Shown here: positions 38,020 to 51,095 of the stretch, one piece after another
How positions within the stretch are numbered: position 1 is the first letter of the stretch
Layout of the letters: every line of letters begins with the position of its first letter
NCBI GenBank assembly: GCA_028554795.2
Contig: CM068831.1
Coordinates: forward strand, 61,622,769-61,686,768
Length of the DNA: 64,000 nucleotides
Reading direction: 5' to 3'
Origin: Sinohyriopsis cumingii
Lineage: Eukaryota > Mollusca > Bivalvia > Unionida > Unionidae
Made by a program: the position numbers and the translations under genes
Notes under the pieces: model-generated
The model's input: only the letters and a program-made list of their open reading frames with translations
Database searches by the model: none
Told to the model about the DNA's origin: nothing

Positions 38020-39119
38020 CACGGAGGAAGATTTCTACCCATGCGTATTGGTCCCTTGTTAAGCGTTGCTGCGTCTTTGGTATGGTATATTATTGGACTG
38101 TGTTTATGTGGTGTAAAGAAATAAGAAAGAGTAGAAGATAAAACGCGTTATGTATAGGAACGACATCACACCATTGTATCTTATGGACGGACGCAAACTC
38201 ACTTTATTTCCATACAATGATCATTGGAACTCATTCGTTGTTACGAAAGATAAATACCTCATTTGCCCCCTGAATCTTAATCTCACCGAGATGTCTAAGT
38301 TATTCAAAGAATTACATCCTTGATGGCTCGAACGTATTTGTCAAAAACAGAGAAACGGTAACGACAAGGAAAGTATTACTGTGTCTTCAACCTTTTCGCA
38401 AAAACACTTAAGACAAAACAGAAGAACCTACTCTGACTGATGACAAGACTGTCATGGGAAGCAAAGAAAAACAAAAGCCGCTAGGAAAGCAGCATTAACA
38501 AATATGGCAGAAGAAGACATATGAGAAGTGTTGTAAACTCAGTCCGCTCAAATATCAATTAAATGTGCAGCTTGCCATAATCCCTAATTGCTTTTGATAA
38601 ATGATGAAGTTGATAGCTTCTTCAGCAACAAGATTTGTGTTGTGCCAGTGACGTATCTTCAGAAAGAACTTAGTTCCACTGACTTCTGCAGAAGCTTCGG
38701 TAAATGCTACATAAATCAGCTGGTTTTAGAACCAAATGGTCGTTCTCTCTACAGTGGCAAGCAGACCGTATCACACAATTTCTGAAAAGAATTTCCAAAA
38801 AGAATTGAAAGAAATATCGCGTCTGCAAATATTTTACACATCATCACACTCTCTAATACATTACAATTTCAACCAGTTTTATTAAAGTCAGTAATTAGTC
38901 GTATCAATAATACATTCGATAAGCACCCAAAGAAGTGAATCCTGCGAAGGAAGCTGTTGTGTTTAATCGATAGTTTGGAACGTCACCTACCACCATTAGG
39001 AAATACATATTAACGACTGGTGATGGATTTTGCATTATAAATTTCAAATGTATTTTTTAACAAAGATTACTTATGTAACTAGACATCCGAATCGTTTCGT
39101 TTCACCAGAGAAACGTAGA

Positions 39120-39335
39120 TGGACACGATGGACATGTTTATAAATTGAAAGACATGAACGGTGAAGTGTTTACAGATACTTGTAACGTGCATCAATTTAA
39201 GCAAGTGACAGAAAAAAGTGTGTACGAAATCATTCTCGATTGCAGAACACGTACAGCGTGCAAATATTGACTTAGAGATTTGAAAGTGCACTGGAACATA
39301 TCGACCTAAATGTGATTCATGGATTGCCGCTTCAC
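39120..39335 (+). pseudogene. Polinton integrase C-terminal piece, fossil (element 3)
   Basis: The segment HVYKLKDMNGEVFTDTCNVH followed by VTEKSVYEIILDCRTR fits the SH3/chromo-like tail of Polinton and Ty3-type integrases (YKLKDxxGExxxGxFYxxELQ, VYxIExxLxxRxR). It is a broken fragment. Confidence 0.5.
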
Positions 39336-41049
39336 AAGTCATTGATTATAAAAATAAAATGTGCGCCATTATACCGTTGAACACAGAAGCTATCTCTCCT
39401 TCTTATAATACATCTCTTCCAAACCTACAAACACAACCTCTGTGATTGTAGTGTTGATAACAATTTCGTTAAAATTAATTTGCATATTTCTGCCAAATTG
39501 TTGTTGTATGTTGTGTCGTCGGAGCAGCGATTGCACGTTTTAGTTAGCAACAAGTAGACACACAAGTGTGGACAGTTTGTTCAGCAGTTCTATGAGCTAT
39601 TGTTTTCACATTCCTTTTTTATAATATTGCATTGACATTAACAACAAAGATAGTGACCACATCAACTACTGAGGTCACAACAACGGTAGCAACATTAACT
39701 TGGAATAATTGGATAGTCATTCTCAGTTGACATCGAGTAATGTTTAGGAGACCAGAGCCATCGAAAGATAAATAACCAAGTTAATATGACATATCGAGTA
39801 ATAGCTCTATGAATCAGTTTCTCACCAACACTTCATGTTGTGTAGCAACTAGATTACCACGAGACAAACAATTGGATTACGAGGAACAACATTGGAAGTT
39901 GCTTCGCAAATATCGTTAAAGCTACACATGCCCTTAATATCAATTAAAAAACTGTTGGACAAACGTGACAATGGTCACTAAGAATAATAGAACTCCATTA
40001 CCTAAATCTTCCGTGGACTATAAATTGCATATATTTTTTGTAGGTATTTATTTTAATGACCAACGTTGTGGTCGAAACAGTTGTAGCTATTTCCAGCGAT
40101 CAGCATGGCACCGTCATGGTGACAGCTCACATACGTGTACGGATCAATTACCATAAAGATGTTCATCGTCTTAAAATACAATTTATGGCCCGCACCATAA
40201 TGGTCATTTAGATTTGTTCCAGGTTTTTGTTGGTGTGGTTACGTTTCCATGCCAGACATTCATAACAACGAATGGAAGACATTCACAAAAGCGATCGATT
40301 TTAGAAGCATTTTATTATCCAAGTAAAAGTCAACACCGATGTTTTCGAAGACGATTCTCCAATGAATTGAATAATATGTGCCCTGTATATCAAGTAGTAA
40401 TTCGATAATGAAGACATGGTTTAGGACATATGCTAAAATTATATTTTCTTACGTCACCAACCATCTTAAAACCTATGGACACACTAGAAATGAATACCTT
40501 AAGAGATGCAGCATTTATGCAAGGACAAAAATTACTTCAAAACGTTCTCATAGACCAAGTCTAAATAACACTATCAATGACGCAGTCAACAATATGTTCT
40601 TTTAAACAAGACCTTTATGGTTGCCGAGATATAAATGTAAATTTACACACTTTTGGCCAAGACATATTTTCTTCCTCTGTGCCACATTAAAGGGAGACAG
40701 AAGGACACGTCGAAGCTCTTTCAGATCTGATCAACATGTTCAGAACAAGAATAATATAAGAAGAACAACAGGAAACGTCAAAGAATCTGACACATTTTAT
40801 TGCTAACTGGAAAAGAAAAAAACAACGATGCACCTAGCTTTTTGACACCTTTCCAAGTCAGAGCTCAATCTGTTTGCCAAGACAATAGCGACAATGTTGA
40901 TGCAAGAATAGAAATGGGTAAAACTGTGTCCTGAACGTTTTTGACTTGTTAAGCACCTATTAACTTACCTCAAAAGGGCAAGCTGAAAAGATTCCATGGA
41001 TCTGAATAACAGTCAAATGTACTTGAAAGTCAAAGTTCTCAAAGTGGAC

Positions 41050-41420
41050 AGAAACAATTCGGCTCCCGTCACCATTTTCATATATTCGTTGTTCAGATAA
41101 CTGTATCTGCGCTTTAACAACATATCAGTCAGCAGCCGTATGGATATTTACCCTTACCGAACGTACTTGGACGATATATTATGCACGGAAAACATGTACA
41201 CACACGGATGCCTACGTGGTATGTAACATGACACATTGAATGTTTCTAACGACACAGTGTTTAAAAAAGCTGACGATAATCACAATGTTAGATTTAACAA
41301 GCGTCTACACAAAATCGAAGCAAGACTCTGTTTAGAGATGATTTATCTTTTTGCCTTTGAACATGTTGAAAGGCAAGTTTTCGCTGGATGGAGTGATTTT
41401 ATGCATGATACTATGTGTTA
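41050..41420 (+). pseudogene. Polinton major capsid piece, fossil (element 3)
   Basis: The stretch SSRMDIYPYRTYLDDILCTE and downstream VRFNKRLHKIEARLC fit the conserved YPYRAYLETLL and GRLHxD regions of Polinton double-jelly-roll capsid proteins. This is a different capsid subfamily from the one at 57634. It is broken. Confidence 0.5.
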
Positions 41421-41430
41421 CTGACCAGAG

Positions 41431-43452
41431 CATAAACTTACTGACCATTCTAACTGACAAATGCAGTGTTACTGACCAACAACCACACCTGCACACAGTT
41501 GTGTAAAGGTAACGTATAAAGGTAAGATCTAAAGTAATGAGGATTGTAATTACATTCTTTGACAGACAATTTCTCACTATCGCCAAAAAATAGTAAACAT
41601 TTAAAAAGACTGAAAGATGAATGTCTTGAACAGAATGATGCCTAGTGGTTAGATACAAATATCCGATGCTAAATATACGACTATCTCTCCCTCAGATTAT
41701 GTTGGATGTTTCGGTAAAGTTGCACATAACATGCTGCTGGTGTAATAGCAATACCAATCTCATAATAGCACTAAATGACTATAAGAAATGCTAACATACT
41801 AAACTATCATGGAATATTGCGGATAATAGAAAGAAATGCCAGAACATTCCGTTAATATACCTGAGATTAAACGTGATCGTAAAAATCCGAGCCTAATAAG
41901 GACTTTATCGGACACTAACAGCAAAATCAGGAATATCATCCAAAAATATATGGCGGTGATCAGAAAATAAGGCTAAAGGTACGAAACTCTCACATCAGTT
42001 TAGCCGACACAAGAAAAAATAGACCGGAACAATATTAAAATTGTTGAGACCGAAAGTAATACTAAACTTACTAAAGTAGACTTTATCGGAGACTAAAGGG
42101 TCTGAAATATAATATTAAAAATATGGCTAACTTTATAATTTTTGAACATGTAGATAAATTTAATGCCGATCGATGCCCAAATAACGCTCTATTTATTAGG
42201 TAAGCACGTCGAACACCTGCATATGTATGCTTGTTACGCAAGATAGTTAAAATGTCGGAAGCTGATATCATATATAATTTTGAGAGGTTTTCATCATTTA
42301 GAAAATGATCGCGAATGCCTGGAAAAACAGATGAGGTTGGAGTAAGGGTGATTACCCATAAACATTTTGCATACATTAAATTCGAGATGCCCTTAAAGAG
42401 ATGAGATTTTTATTTATTATTTCTTTGGCAAAATGCAAAAGAAATAAACCTGTCTTGCTTCACCAAAAATCAAACCATCACCTGCATCCTCATCTCATCA
42501 CTTGCAGCAATTACAGGAAGGACGACGGCAACGAAGGAGGACTCGGATGAGGAAAACGTATTCTACAGTTGCAACTAATGAAAGAAGATCCATGATTTGT
42601 TAGTGTGTGTTTTTATATTCCATAAATAATAATAATAATAATAATAATAATAAGGTTAAGAATATTTCGGTTTTAACCAATCTTTGATACATTCTCGCTA
42701 ATAATTACATCGAAATTTCAATTTATGTAACAAAATCGTAAATTTCAATGTCCTAGCTAGTGACACACAAAACATTTGTATTGGCTATCTTGTGTTAGGT
42801 GAAGAGTTTCGTTTTTGTTCACATTTTGGACCTTCTAGAGCCCAATTTCCTTTCTCTCAAGAGATGCAACAGACATCTTCATTTTTATTTCGACAGGAGC
42901 TGTGGTTTATAGAGTCCAAAACGCTCTTTTCTGGTTTGGAACAACACATTTTTCCGGTATAGAGTTTCGTTTTGGAGCTCTTGATTTTAAGATGAGCACA
43001 TTTTGGACTAATTATTGTTCTTGGGAGACAATATGTTTCAAGGCAAGCACAACAGGACGAAAGTGCTATTTAAATTTACAGACCAAACGATGTCCTCGTT
43101 GAAGAACTGCCCTCCGTCAAAAGCATACATGAGTTACAACTCATTCGATAATCGTTTTCTTCACGTTCACATTTCCATAGAAAAATATCAATTTTCCGAG
43201 ATCTGCTGCACCACAAATATTCACGATGTTAAGATGTGACTAACTGATAAAGACAATAATGGGGAAACACCAATTCTCTGTAAACTTGACAGATGTTTCG
43301 TCTTTTGTCATCAACAATAATTGCAGAATCCACTTCACACACACACCAACAGAGCAGATATCCACCTAAATACCGTCTTTCAATCAGTATAACTTAAAAT
43401 GTATATTTCATGAAAATAAAAAAAAAAATCGCTGCTTTCAACAATGTACGGA
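41431..43452 (-). other. Nothing recognised; possible 3' flank of the right host gene
   Basis: Includes (TAA)n at about 42626-42653. The stretch 42850-43240 is slightly richer in GC and carries short open frames without recognisable similarity. Confidence 0.4.
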
Positions 43453-43458
43453 TTTATT
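43453..43458 (-). terminator. Polyadenylation signal AATAAA
   Basis: AATAAA on the minus strand, about 35 bases downstream of the stop codon of the right host gene. Its position is plausible for a short 3' UTR, though such hexamers are common in AT-rich DNA. Confidence 0.4.
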
Positions 43459-43492
43459 TACTTTTGGTAAAACTGAAACACAAGTTTACATA

Positions 43493-43648
43493 TTACACAA
43501 CGATATCTCTATGATCTGATCCCAGTTTGTTTATTGCATTGCATGTCCAGGTTCCTCCATACAGCACACTTTGGAAGGAGTCAATGTCAATTTCTTTGCC
43601 TCCGTCTTTGTAAGACACTGGTGGCGGTACGTAAGCATTTCCGGAACG
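43493..43648 (-). CDS. Last exon: second half of Ig domain 2, with stop (right gene)
   Basis: After a TCTCTAG acceptor, phase 0, the minus strand reads RSGNAYVPPPVSYKDGG and later GGTWTCNAINKLGSDH ending DIVV and TAA. TCNAxNxxG is the F-strand cysteine region of an I-set Ig domain; tryptophan replaces the usual tyrosine before TC. It joins in phase with 48503-48624. The stop right after the last Ig strand gives a soluble protein with no visible transmembrane segment or GPI signal in this exon. Confidence 0.75.
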   Translation of the reverse strand, partial: RSGNAYVPPPVSYKDGGKEIDIDSFQSVLYGGTWTCNAINKLGSDHRDIVV

Positions 43649-44174
43649 CTAGAGAAGAACAAAAAAAATTGTTTCGGTGTTTACATGCAATTAAATGTGG
43701 TTGTAAAGGTGATCAAGTGATTGAATAGTATCGGAAAACATCTTAGCCTCATGTTTGATTGGATGCAACAGGAAGGGCATTTTCGCCAAAACAGATGTCC
43801 AATTAATGTGCTGATAAAAGCATCTGTATTACAGTTTTAGTTGGAACTGTTGGTATCAAAACCAGGATATATACAAATAAAGTAAAACAATCAAGTAACA
43901 GATCTTGTATAGTTTCATTTTAAGCCAGAAATGGCTCAAACATAATCTGATGCAGTGCGTACAGTTGAAATGTTAAAATGCTTTATAACATACCAAATAG
44001 TAACAAAATTACAATTTGTATAGATTACAAGGTCTGTTAAGATAACGTTCAACAAAAAAGTTTAAAATACCAATTTTCAATAATATGAAATTAGCATTTA
44101 CGATTACATGCAATTACAATAGGTATTGTAATGATAACTTTTGTTTTTATGATTATTCAGTTAAAATATCTATC

Positions 44175-44290
<116 letters not shown>

Positions 44291-45444
44291 TACGTGAACA
44301 TGTAATTGGATGAAGCGACCGTAAACATGCATGATTATGAAAGTGAACATTGTTACATCTGCATGCAAGCACTACGCATATTGTAACAAAATTGGCGTTT
44401 TTACAACAGGTGTTTGCAACTGCTGACACTTTCAGCCTGACAATGTTATACCACTTTGTATCGACGTATATTCGATCAGACTACATATCGCCACAAAGTC
44501 AAAAGTCAGCAACTATCCAGAAGGATATTATAAATTAAAGGCCAGATTATATCGACTGCACCTGAAATGACTTTTTACAAAAATGGGTCCATATCGCATA
44601 CAATCACAACAGAGTTTGTATTATTACTATATGGAATTATTGCTGTATGTGCTTTTAATTCTTAAAATAAAAAGAAACATTCATTTACATCATGTATGGG
44701 TATAATCGTCAGGATCAACAGCCATTCAGAAAAGGCAACAATAAGAATAGTATAGCGTCGTGTTCTGATCAAATTGATTGCACGAAGTGACTTTTATATC
44801 AAACTATGTGGCAATAGAATGCAATCTCATGAGTCCAAAAGGATTGCGCTGGCATCGGAATATTGAAGTTAAAACCCATTCTTCTATCCTAATCATCCTC
44901 CATTTCACCACCTGTGTGTATGCGTGTATGCAGGCAATATAAAGGTCCATTTAATTTTTCTTGTGCAAATTATTAAACACTTATTTACATAATACAAACT
45001 TCCATCAGAGCATGCAAAAACTAGCCATAACCTCGTGCTAACGTTTCCTAGAACAGACTTTCCAAAAGCAACTGATTTGAATCATAATAACTTCACGCTG
45101 ATGCTTGTTCAGAAATGCGAATTTAAAACGAATACTTCACATATTGCATGACAGTTACACTTTTTACGAAAAGCCAAAGATATGGTGACGCCCGGCATGG
45201 ACGCTGTCAATTTGTCGAATGTAAGGTTTGAACGCATTGTGCGTCAGAATCGTAAGACCCACATATAGCTCGAGTAACGCAGTTTTCAGGATTAGCATTT
45301 AATTGCGACATACCTTTTACTTTACAGCAGGAAACATCTTTCAAATCGTTCATGTAATTCAATTACATATTAATATATGTTATTGAAAGTATATAAAGAA
45401 AATGGTCCTCCAATCATTCCATTTGATTAACGGCGTAGAATGGT

Positions 45445-45912
45445 ATGAATCGGTGGTACTGCCATAGAACTGACGAGATTCATCCTATCAGTAATGATAA
45501 ATATGCCTTTGACTTGAAGAGATACTCGATGGCAGTACACATGCTAGAATTTAGTACTCGTGGTCATGTCGCTTTTCGAGTTTTGTTTTCTAAGGTCTGT
45601 TTGCGATTCGCTTCCAAGAAAATGCCCCTTTTTCTTGAATTTTGTGGCTTTTCCCCTGCTGAAAACTTCATCATAGCTTGTGACTTTATGATAATTATTA
45701 CATGTAGTAGCAAACCAACATCCCACCTGCCAATGCCATTCTTTCCCAATGTGAAAATTGCAACAGATGATTCAAAAACAATGGAAAGAACACGATTGTT
45801 TATACTTTGCATCGCTGTGCATCCTAAATCTAATCAAATCGTGTTTGCAAACACACACAATGATACCAATATAACACTTTCCACGAAGCTTAGAAAGCGT
45901 ACGAATATTTAA
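45445..45912 (+). other. Unassigned 155-codon open reading frame
   Basis: A plus-strand ATG-started frame of 155 codons, the longest ATG frame in the window outside the virus-like elements. It includes EFCGFSPAENFIIACDFMII and a FFPNVKIATDDS segment. No domain, signal peptide or homologue is recognised, and it is antisense within a host intron. It could be a single-exon gene, a transposon remnant, or chance; composition is slightly less AT-rich than its flanks. Confidence 0.25.
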
Positions 45913-48502
45913 CAACTAATAAACGATGTTGTAGTGTAAATAGATATGCAGAGCACAAGCATGATTTCTCGCATAATTTTTCCATGCGGACTGAAAAGTG
46001 GCTGTCTCTTAAATAACCGTACAAAACATGTAAAACAAAAAGATGTTGTCTATTCGAACACAAGCCAAAAATTAAATAAAATAAAGCAAGCAGTGGCTAG
46101 CGTGATGCACTCTCGACTAGATTGTGAGGATTTCAATCTTTTTCTCGGTTCAGTCTAGTACAGCTGCAATGATGTGTCCTTTGTCAAGTCATTTTACTAA
46201 TTTGCATGACATAACAGTAGTGTGCTATTGAGTCTTCAAACGCCGTAACAAACCAACATCAAACTCTCTTTTGACTTCTGTTATTCACGTGATAAGAATA
46301 TCTATATCATATATTATTTTATATTATAGTTTTATTTACGTCGTCTGGGTTTATGACATTTTTTTTCAATTATTTAATTATGTGGCTGGCTTGTACTATA
46401 TGAAGAGTAAATGTACAAGCATTCCCCATCATAAATTAAGGTACAATTTATTCTAAACAGACAGTACCTTGCTGAATTATTGTGAATTGTTGGAGATTAT
46501 TATTTAAATTAGTTGGATTACTGTGAAACAATAAAAGACTTTTATGAAATTCACTTTCATTAGATTTACCTTGACGTAAAACGTTTGTATAATATAACTT
46601 TATTTATAAAGTGCTGATAGCACATCAGCACATCAGAACCTTCATTTGAAATTTATTTGAAAAACTTTCGGATTACTATGAATATATTTAAGAGACTGTA
46701 ATGAAATTCATATCATACTGTAAGTTAGGTTTAATTTTTTTTAAGTTTGTTTTGATTTGATATTTTAGGAAATTAATGTATGCTTCGGAAACTTGAATGT
46801 TTGTTGGGTTTTAACGTATCTTGTTACATAGTGTATACCAGTAGGATGTACCAAAAAGAAAACAATGGTTTAATGAGAGCATAGAGAGCACGAAATTACT
46901 AATCAAGACTAATAAGAAATGGACCAAATCAGTCTCAATTAATTGTTATTTTGCAGATTCTTCCTGTTTCAAAGAAGTTCATACATTTCCGTATGTCACA
47001 CCAAACTATTTCTCCACCGGGACACGACGTAGGCGAGCTATATAGCCAATGAATTTCATACTGTTATCAGTTACTTTGCATTACACTAAATTCAGATGAA
47101 TTGAGTCTATATCACGTTGACCACCAATACATCACTATATGGGAAAAGAACCACCGGACAAAGAAGGTATTGTCATCTATTTCAAAAGTTTTGAATAACT
47201 GTGTAAATATCTACAAGTGTTTGAGAAAACATATATGAGGAACAGATACATGATGATCGGTGTTGATCGGCGCTATTTGAGTTTTCATGTTATTGTCAAG
47301 CAGCGAGTGATATTTTATCAAATTGCCGTCATCTAAAACGACAGTGAAATAATATTCTGGAAAATGTGATCTTGAGCAGAGTGTCTATCTTCTATTTGCT
47401 TTTCCACTGCCAACTCGTCTATGATTAAAGGGATGGCAAAATTGTATTTTACCTATAATAAAAAATACTAGTAATAATAATAATAATATTAATATTAATG
47501 TCAAAAAATTAAAACGGCTGGAACAATGATGTAATGTAATATAATATATTGCCAATAGATTTAAGTTATATTTTTGTGAAATTTGGCTTAATAATTTTTG
47601 TTAAGTACTAAAGATTGCGCAACTATGATAACCGAAAGCAAAGAATTGGAATTCGGTCGGAAGCAATTTGATATAAATAGGATGGAAAATTCAGTTATCT
47701 ATTGGGAGCTGTCAGTTTGATACTTTTCTATAAATTTGCACATCATTCCCTATAATGCTAGTATTTGCCATGCCACAAATTATTGAGTAGGACGATGTCG
47801 TAACAATGTTTTCTTTTACGTCAACTCTCCTATCGGCAAACTATCGAAGTATGCCTCAAACAAATATTGATATTTCATTGGGGATGTTGGCATTATATGC
47901 TGTCTTCATCAGTAGTCTAATAAATATAATTGTATTAACATATGTAATGTGATTGCATGTAGTCGATTGGTAAGAATTATTAGAATTTTAAAAATAAATG
48001 ATCGTTATAATAAAATCCAAATAACTGCTGATCGTGACACTTATACAGATAGGTGATAAAGTTCGATATTCGTCAAATAAAAGTTGTTATCATAACAGGA
48101 GCTCAATTTTATTTCATCGCAATCATTGGTGTAATAACCCAAACCTTTTTACGATACGAATTCTGATTGTAAGCAATCCATCCTAAACCCAACAGTAATA
48201 ATTATTGCCATCTGCAACTTTGTTAAAGTAGGGTTTGTATATTAATTGCAACTTTAACTAGCCGAATCATTGAAGTCATTCAAGTGCGGAGATTTGCTGG
48301 GTTTTCTCTTTATCGTATTCTTTTCTCTCAAATAATAAGATATCTGCTAAAAGTATAATTTATAAATCATTTGTGACACTGTCGTATTCATTGTTAAATG
48401 CAATCGGAACACCGGAGCTTTTTCGTTTGAGTCACAAATTAAACTATGTTGTAAACTATCACAAATTAAATGTGTCCATCATAATATGAATCGCTGACTT
48501 AC

Positions 48503-48624
48503 ATCTTTGTATCCCCATCTAATAACAGGATCAGGAAATGCTAAAACATCGCACTTCAGTTTCACTGGCGAGCCCTCAGCAACAGTATCAGGACTTTTTA
48601 TCAAATACAATATTACCGGAGCGG
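48503..48624 (-). CDS. First half of Ig domain 2 (right gene)
   Basis: A 122-base exon, phase 1 to 0, with a TTTACAG acceptor and a GTAAGT donor. It encodes VILYLIKSPDTVAEGSPVKL, then KCDVLAFPDPVIRWGYKD. EGxxVxLxCxxxxxPxPxIxW is the classic A'-to-C strand pattern of I-set Ig domains. The intron in the middle of an Ig domain in phase 0 is repeated in Ig domain 1, so both Ig domains share one gene plan. Confidence 0.83.
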
Positions 48625-48911
48625 CTGTAAAGAAAGAAAACAAACAAATGATAGACCATCACCTCCTTTATTTCCTGTTAAACAGATAAAGTCGAATTCT
48701 TTGTAAATTATCTATCCTCGTGAATCGCTATTTTCATTTTCAGTCTGAAGTTGCAGCCTCTTCCATGATGATAAAGATGACATGAATATTAGTTAGGTAT
48801 GAACATGTGTCTTTCCATGACCACTCAGTATATACATGATTATAAAAGCTTTGTACAACTTCTCATATTTATATCAGTCTAAGCATACTTTTATGATAGT
48901 AGCAAAATTCA

Positions 48912-48946
<35 letters not shown>

Positions 48947-49794
48947 AATTTATCGGTTAGTACCAGTATTATTTATACTTCTGTTATTAGTATATTATAA
49001 CAAAATGTTGCTGTTGATGAATTTTAACTGCAACTTCATCAGAGCAAAATCTGTATATCGGCTAAAAAGCCCCAACGTTGACTTTCAAAAACAGTTTAAC
49101 GTATTTTCACATTTGGCTTTCAACCGTATGTTTCTTTAAGAAAACTAACACTGGCTTCTGTTAAATGTTCACTGTATGTTTGAATCGGCTTACACTCTCA
49201 TCCTCATTGTGAGGCACCATTAGGGTGAGATGCTTTAATAAAGCGGACCACGAAATTTAATCAATTAAAGAACATAAGTAAAAATATGATGTTACATAGG
49301 ACTGCAATGGTGGTGGTGGTATTATTTTGTTTACGCCACGCAAGCTAAAATATGCTATTTGGTGCAATGGCAAGGAGCCTTGAACAAAGGACACTCCTCG
49401 GTGGCCGACCCAGGCTAATTCAATGCTAGACTTCGATAACGCAACCTTTCTTTCTCATGACCTGCACTCTAACCATTGCCTTATCTCGGCTTGGCTGGGA
49501 GGAAAGGCTTTATGAACGCATCAGTTTGCGAGCGATGATAAAGACGAGGCTATATACATCTTTAAAAGATTTATGAATTTCTAACGAGCAATCTTTCCAG
49601 AATGCAATGCAGTTGTTCGTGCAGACTACATCAATATAAGAGAGATGTCATGGTTTCAATGCACCATGCAACAATATTAAAAATTGTAATCTCTTCTGTA
49701 AAATTCGTATTTGACAACAGTTATGTTATCTGAAAGTATATTTGTTTATAGTGTGCATCGTATATAAAATATATAAGAACTGAAGGACACGTAC
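48625..49794 (-). other. Intron between Ig domains
   Basis: Holds the (ATT)n tract and, at about 49300-49500, a possible degraded repeat. No exon is seen. Confidence 0.5.
48914..48945. repeat. (ATT)n microsatellite
   Basis: Trinucleotide repeat in the intron between the two Ig domains. Confidence 0.9.
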
Positions 49795-49948
49795 ACTCAT
49801 GAAGGTTAATAACGACTTGATTTTTCACCGTTTGGGAACCGTCTGAAAGGGCACATGTATATTTCCCATAATTCTTTGAATCAACACCAGTAATAATAAG
49901 CTCATTTGTTCCAAATGGCTGGCGTACTCCCACAGGAAGGCTGTCGCT
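49795..49948 (-). CDS. Second half of Ig domain 1 (right gene)
   Basis: A 154-base exon, phase 0 to 1, with a TTTTCAG acceptor and a GTACGT donor. It encodes SDSLPVGVRQPFGTNELIIT then DSKNYGKYTCALSDGS and ends VVINLHE. LxIxxVxxxxxGxYTC is the E-F strand motif of Ig domains, with the YTC cysteine. It pairs with 50438-50586. Confidence 0.85.
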
Positions 49949-50270
49949 CTGAAAAGTTATGAGGTAGGTTGTATAGAAAAAATGGAATTTACTAGTTAAA
50001 TCATATCATATTGGAACGTATTAAGTTTAAGTTTTTAAGTAAAAGTTAAACTAAGCAAATTATGAATTTTGGAAATGTTAGGAACATAAGAAGAGAACGG
50101 ATATTAATTTGAAGAATTAAACCAAATTTTTATTTTTATTTTTGTTATTCTGATTATATTTCTTGAACATTTTAAATTAATAAACCGTATTTCTCTGGAG
50201 ACTTATATTGTCGTTCGTTTTAAATTAGGTTTGCAGTGTAAAATGTGATACTCTCTCTTTCAATATCTCA

Positions 50271-50328
<58 letters not shown>

Positions 50329-50437
50329 TCAGATACCTCCATGTAACCTGAACATAGACGTACGCATTATTAATTGTAAATTAGTAGATTTCCGTTTGAG
50401 AGAACACATGAGATTCATGAACATGTATAACGTTTAC
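49949..50437 (-). other. Intron splitting Ig domain 1, with (GATA)n
   Basis: About 490 bases including a GATA repeat at 50273-50328. Nothing else is seen. Confidence 0.6.
50273..50328. repeat. (GATA)n microsatellite
   Basis: About 14 tetranucleotide units. Confidence 0.95.
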
Positions 50438-50586
50438 CTCTTGGTAAAACCAGGTGACGTTAAGGTCCGGTACACCTGTCAGACATAGAAGAGTGATGTT
50501 GCCACCAACACCAGTTTCGGTAGGACCGAATATTTCTGGCGGAACTAACTGGACAAGGGGTGATAAGGTTGTAATCGTTGTCTCTT
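50438..50586 (-). CDS. First half of Ig domain 1 (right gene)
   Basis: A 149-base exon, phase 1 to 0, with a TTTTTCCAG acceptor and a GTAAAC donor. It encodes ETTITTLSPLVQLVPPEIFG then GNITLLCLTGVPDLNVTWFY. It has a short Thr-rich linker and the first Ig cysteine plus the core tryptophan. Two N-glycosylation sequons (NIT, NVT) are present. It follows the TSP1 exon 51966-52109 in phase. Confidence 0.85.
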
Positions 50587-50883
50587 CTGGAAAAAGTAAG
50601 CTACATAAAGTAACGATAATGAGCAACCATGTCAACTGTAACTGCATTACAATTTCCTTTTCGATCCGATATGTAATGAAGACAGATGTAATAGTAATCA
50701 TTATAGTAATATATTCTTTTAGTTTCAGTGACTATTTCATAACCTATCAACTCGCGTTTTGTCTGTCTCTCTGTCTTTCAACAACTCGTTAACCTCGAAA
50801 ATCGCTGTATCAAATGTCATATAGGTGTTCTTATTAATCAGGTACTGAGTAGTGTATTATTTTCATCCCCTTCATCGAGAAAC

Positions 50884-51095
50884 CGCAGTAGTTTAGTTGG
50901 TAGAATGTCGGACTCGTAATCCAATTGTTACGAGTTCGATACCCATGCAACCCTGATTTGCTGCCTCTGGTTGGTCTTGGAAATGTGACCTACTGACAAT
51001 TTCTTTGGCAGGATATAGCGAATAAAGACCGAAAAGTGCCGTATAAAGCCAAAAGTAAACAATTACGGTATCCAAAGTAGCTAAGGAGAGGTCGA
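50884..51095 (+). mobile_element. tRNA-derived SINE, family C
   Basis: The head reads TAGTTTAGTTGGTAGAATG (A box), ACTCGTAATCC and GAGTTCGATACCC (B box), like a tRNA gene but followed by a unique body (CTCTGGTTGGTCTTGGAAATG). A related head fragment lies near 2081. The 3' end is uncertain. Confidence 0.6.

Larger units (their letters stand above)
38020..41430 (+). mobile_element. Polinton-type virus-like fossil 3 (very worn)
   Basis: Three plus-strand remnants point to a Polinton: a short hydrophobic segment GRFLPMRIGPLLSVAASLVW near 38030-38110 like the GGFLPLL start of small Polinton virion proteins; an integrase C-terminal piece near 39120-39330; and a major-capsid piece near 41080-41400. 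The region between is unreadable. It has many breaks and appears to be the oldest of the three fossils. Ends are not defined. Confidence 0.5.

Noticed and set aside
49300-49500. Possible SINE in reverse orientation
   Set aside because: A tRNA-like A box is hinted at, but no B box or tail could be identified.
50884-50955. Possible tRNA gene
   Set aside because: A and B boxes are present, but the sequence continues into a repeat body and does not fold into an obvious complete tRNA; it is a SINE head. The same applies to 2800-3025, 51733 and 53033.
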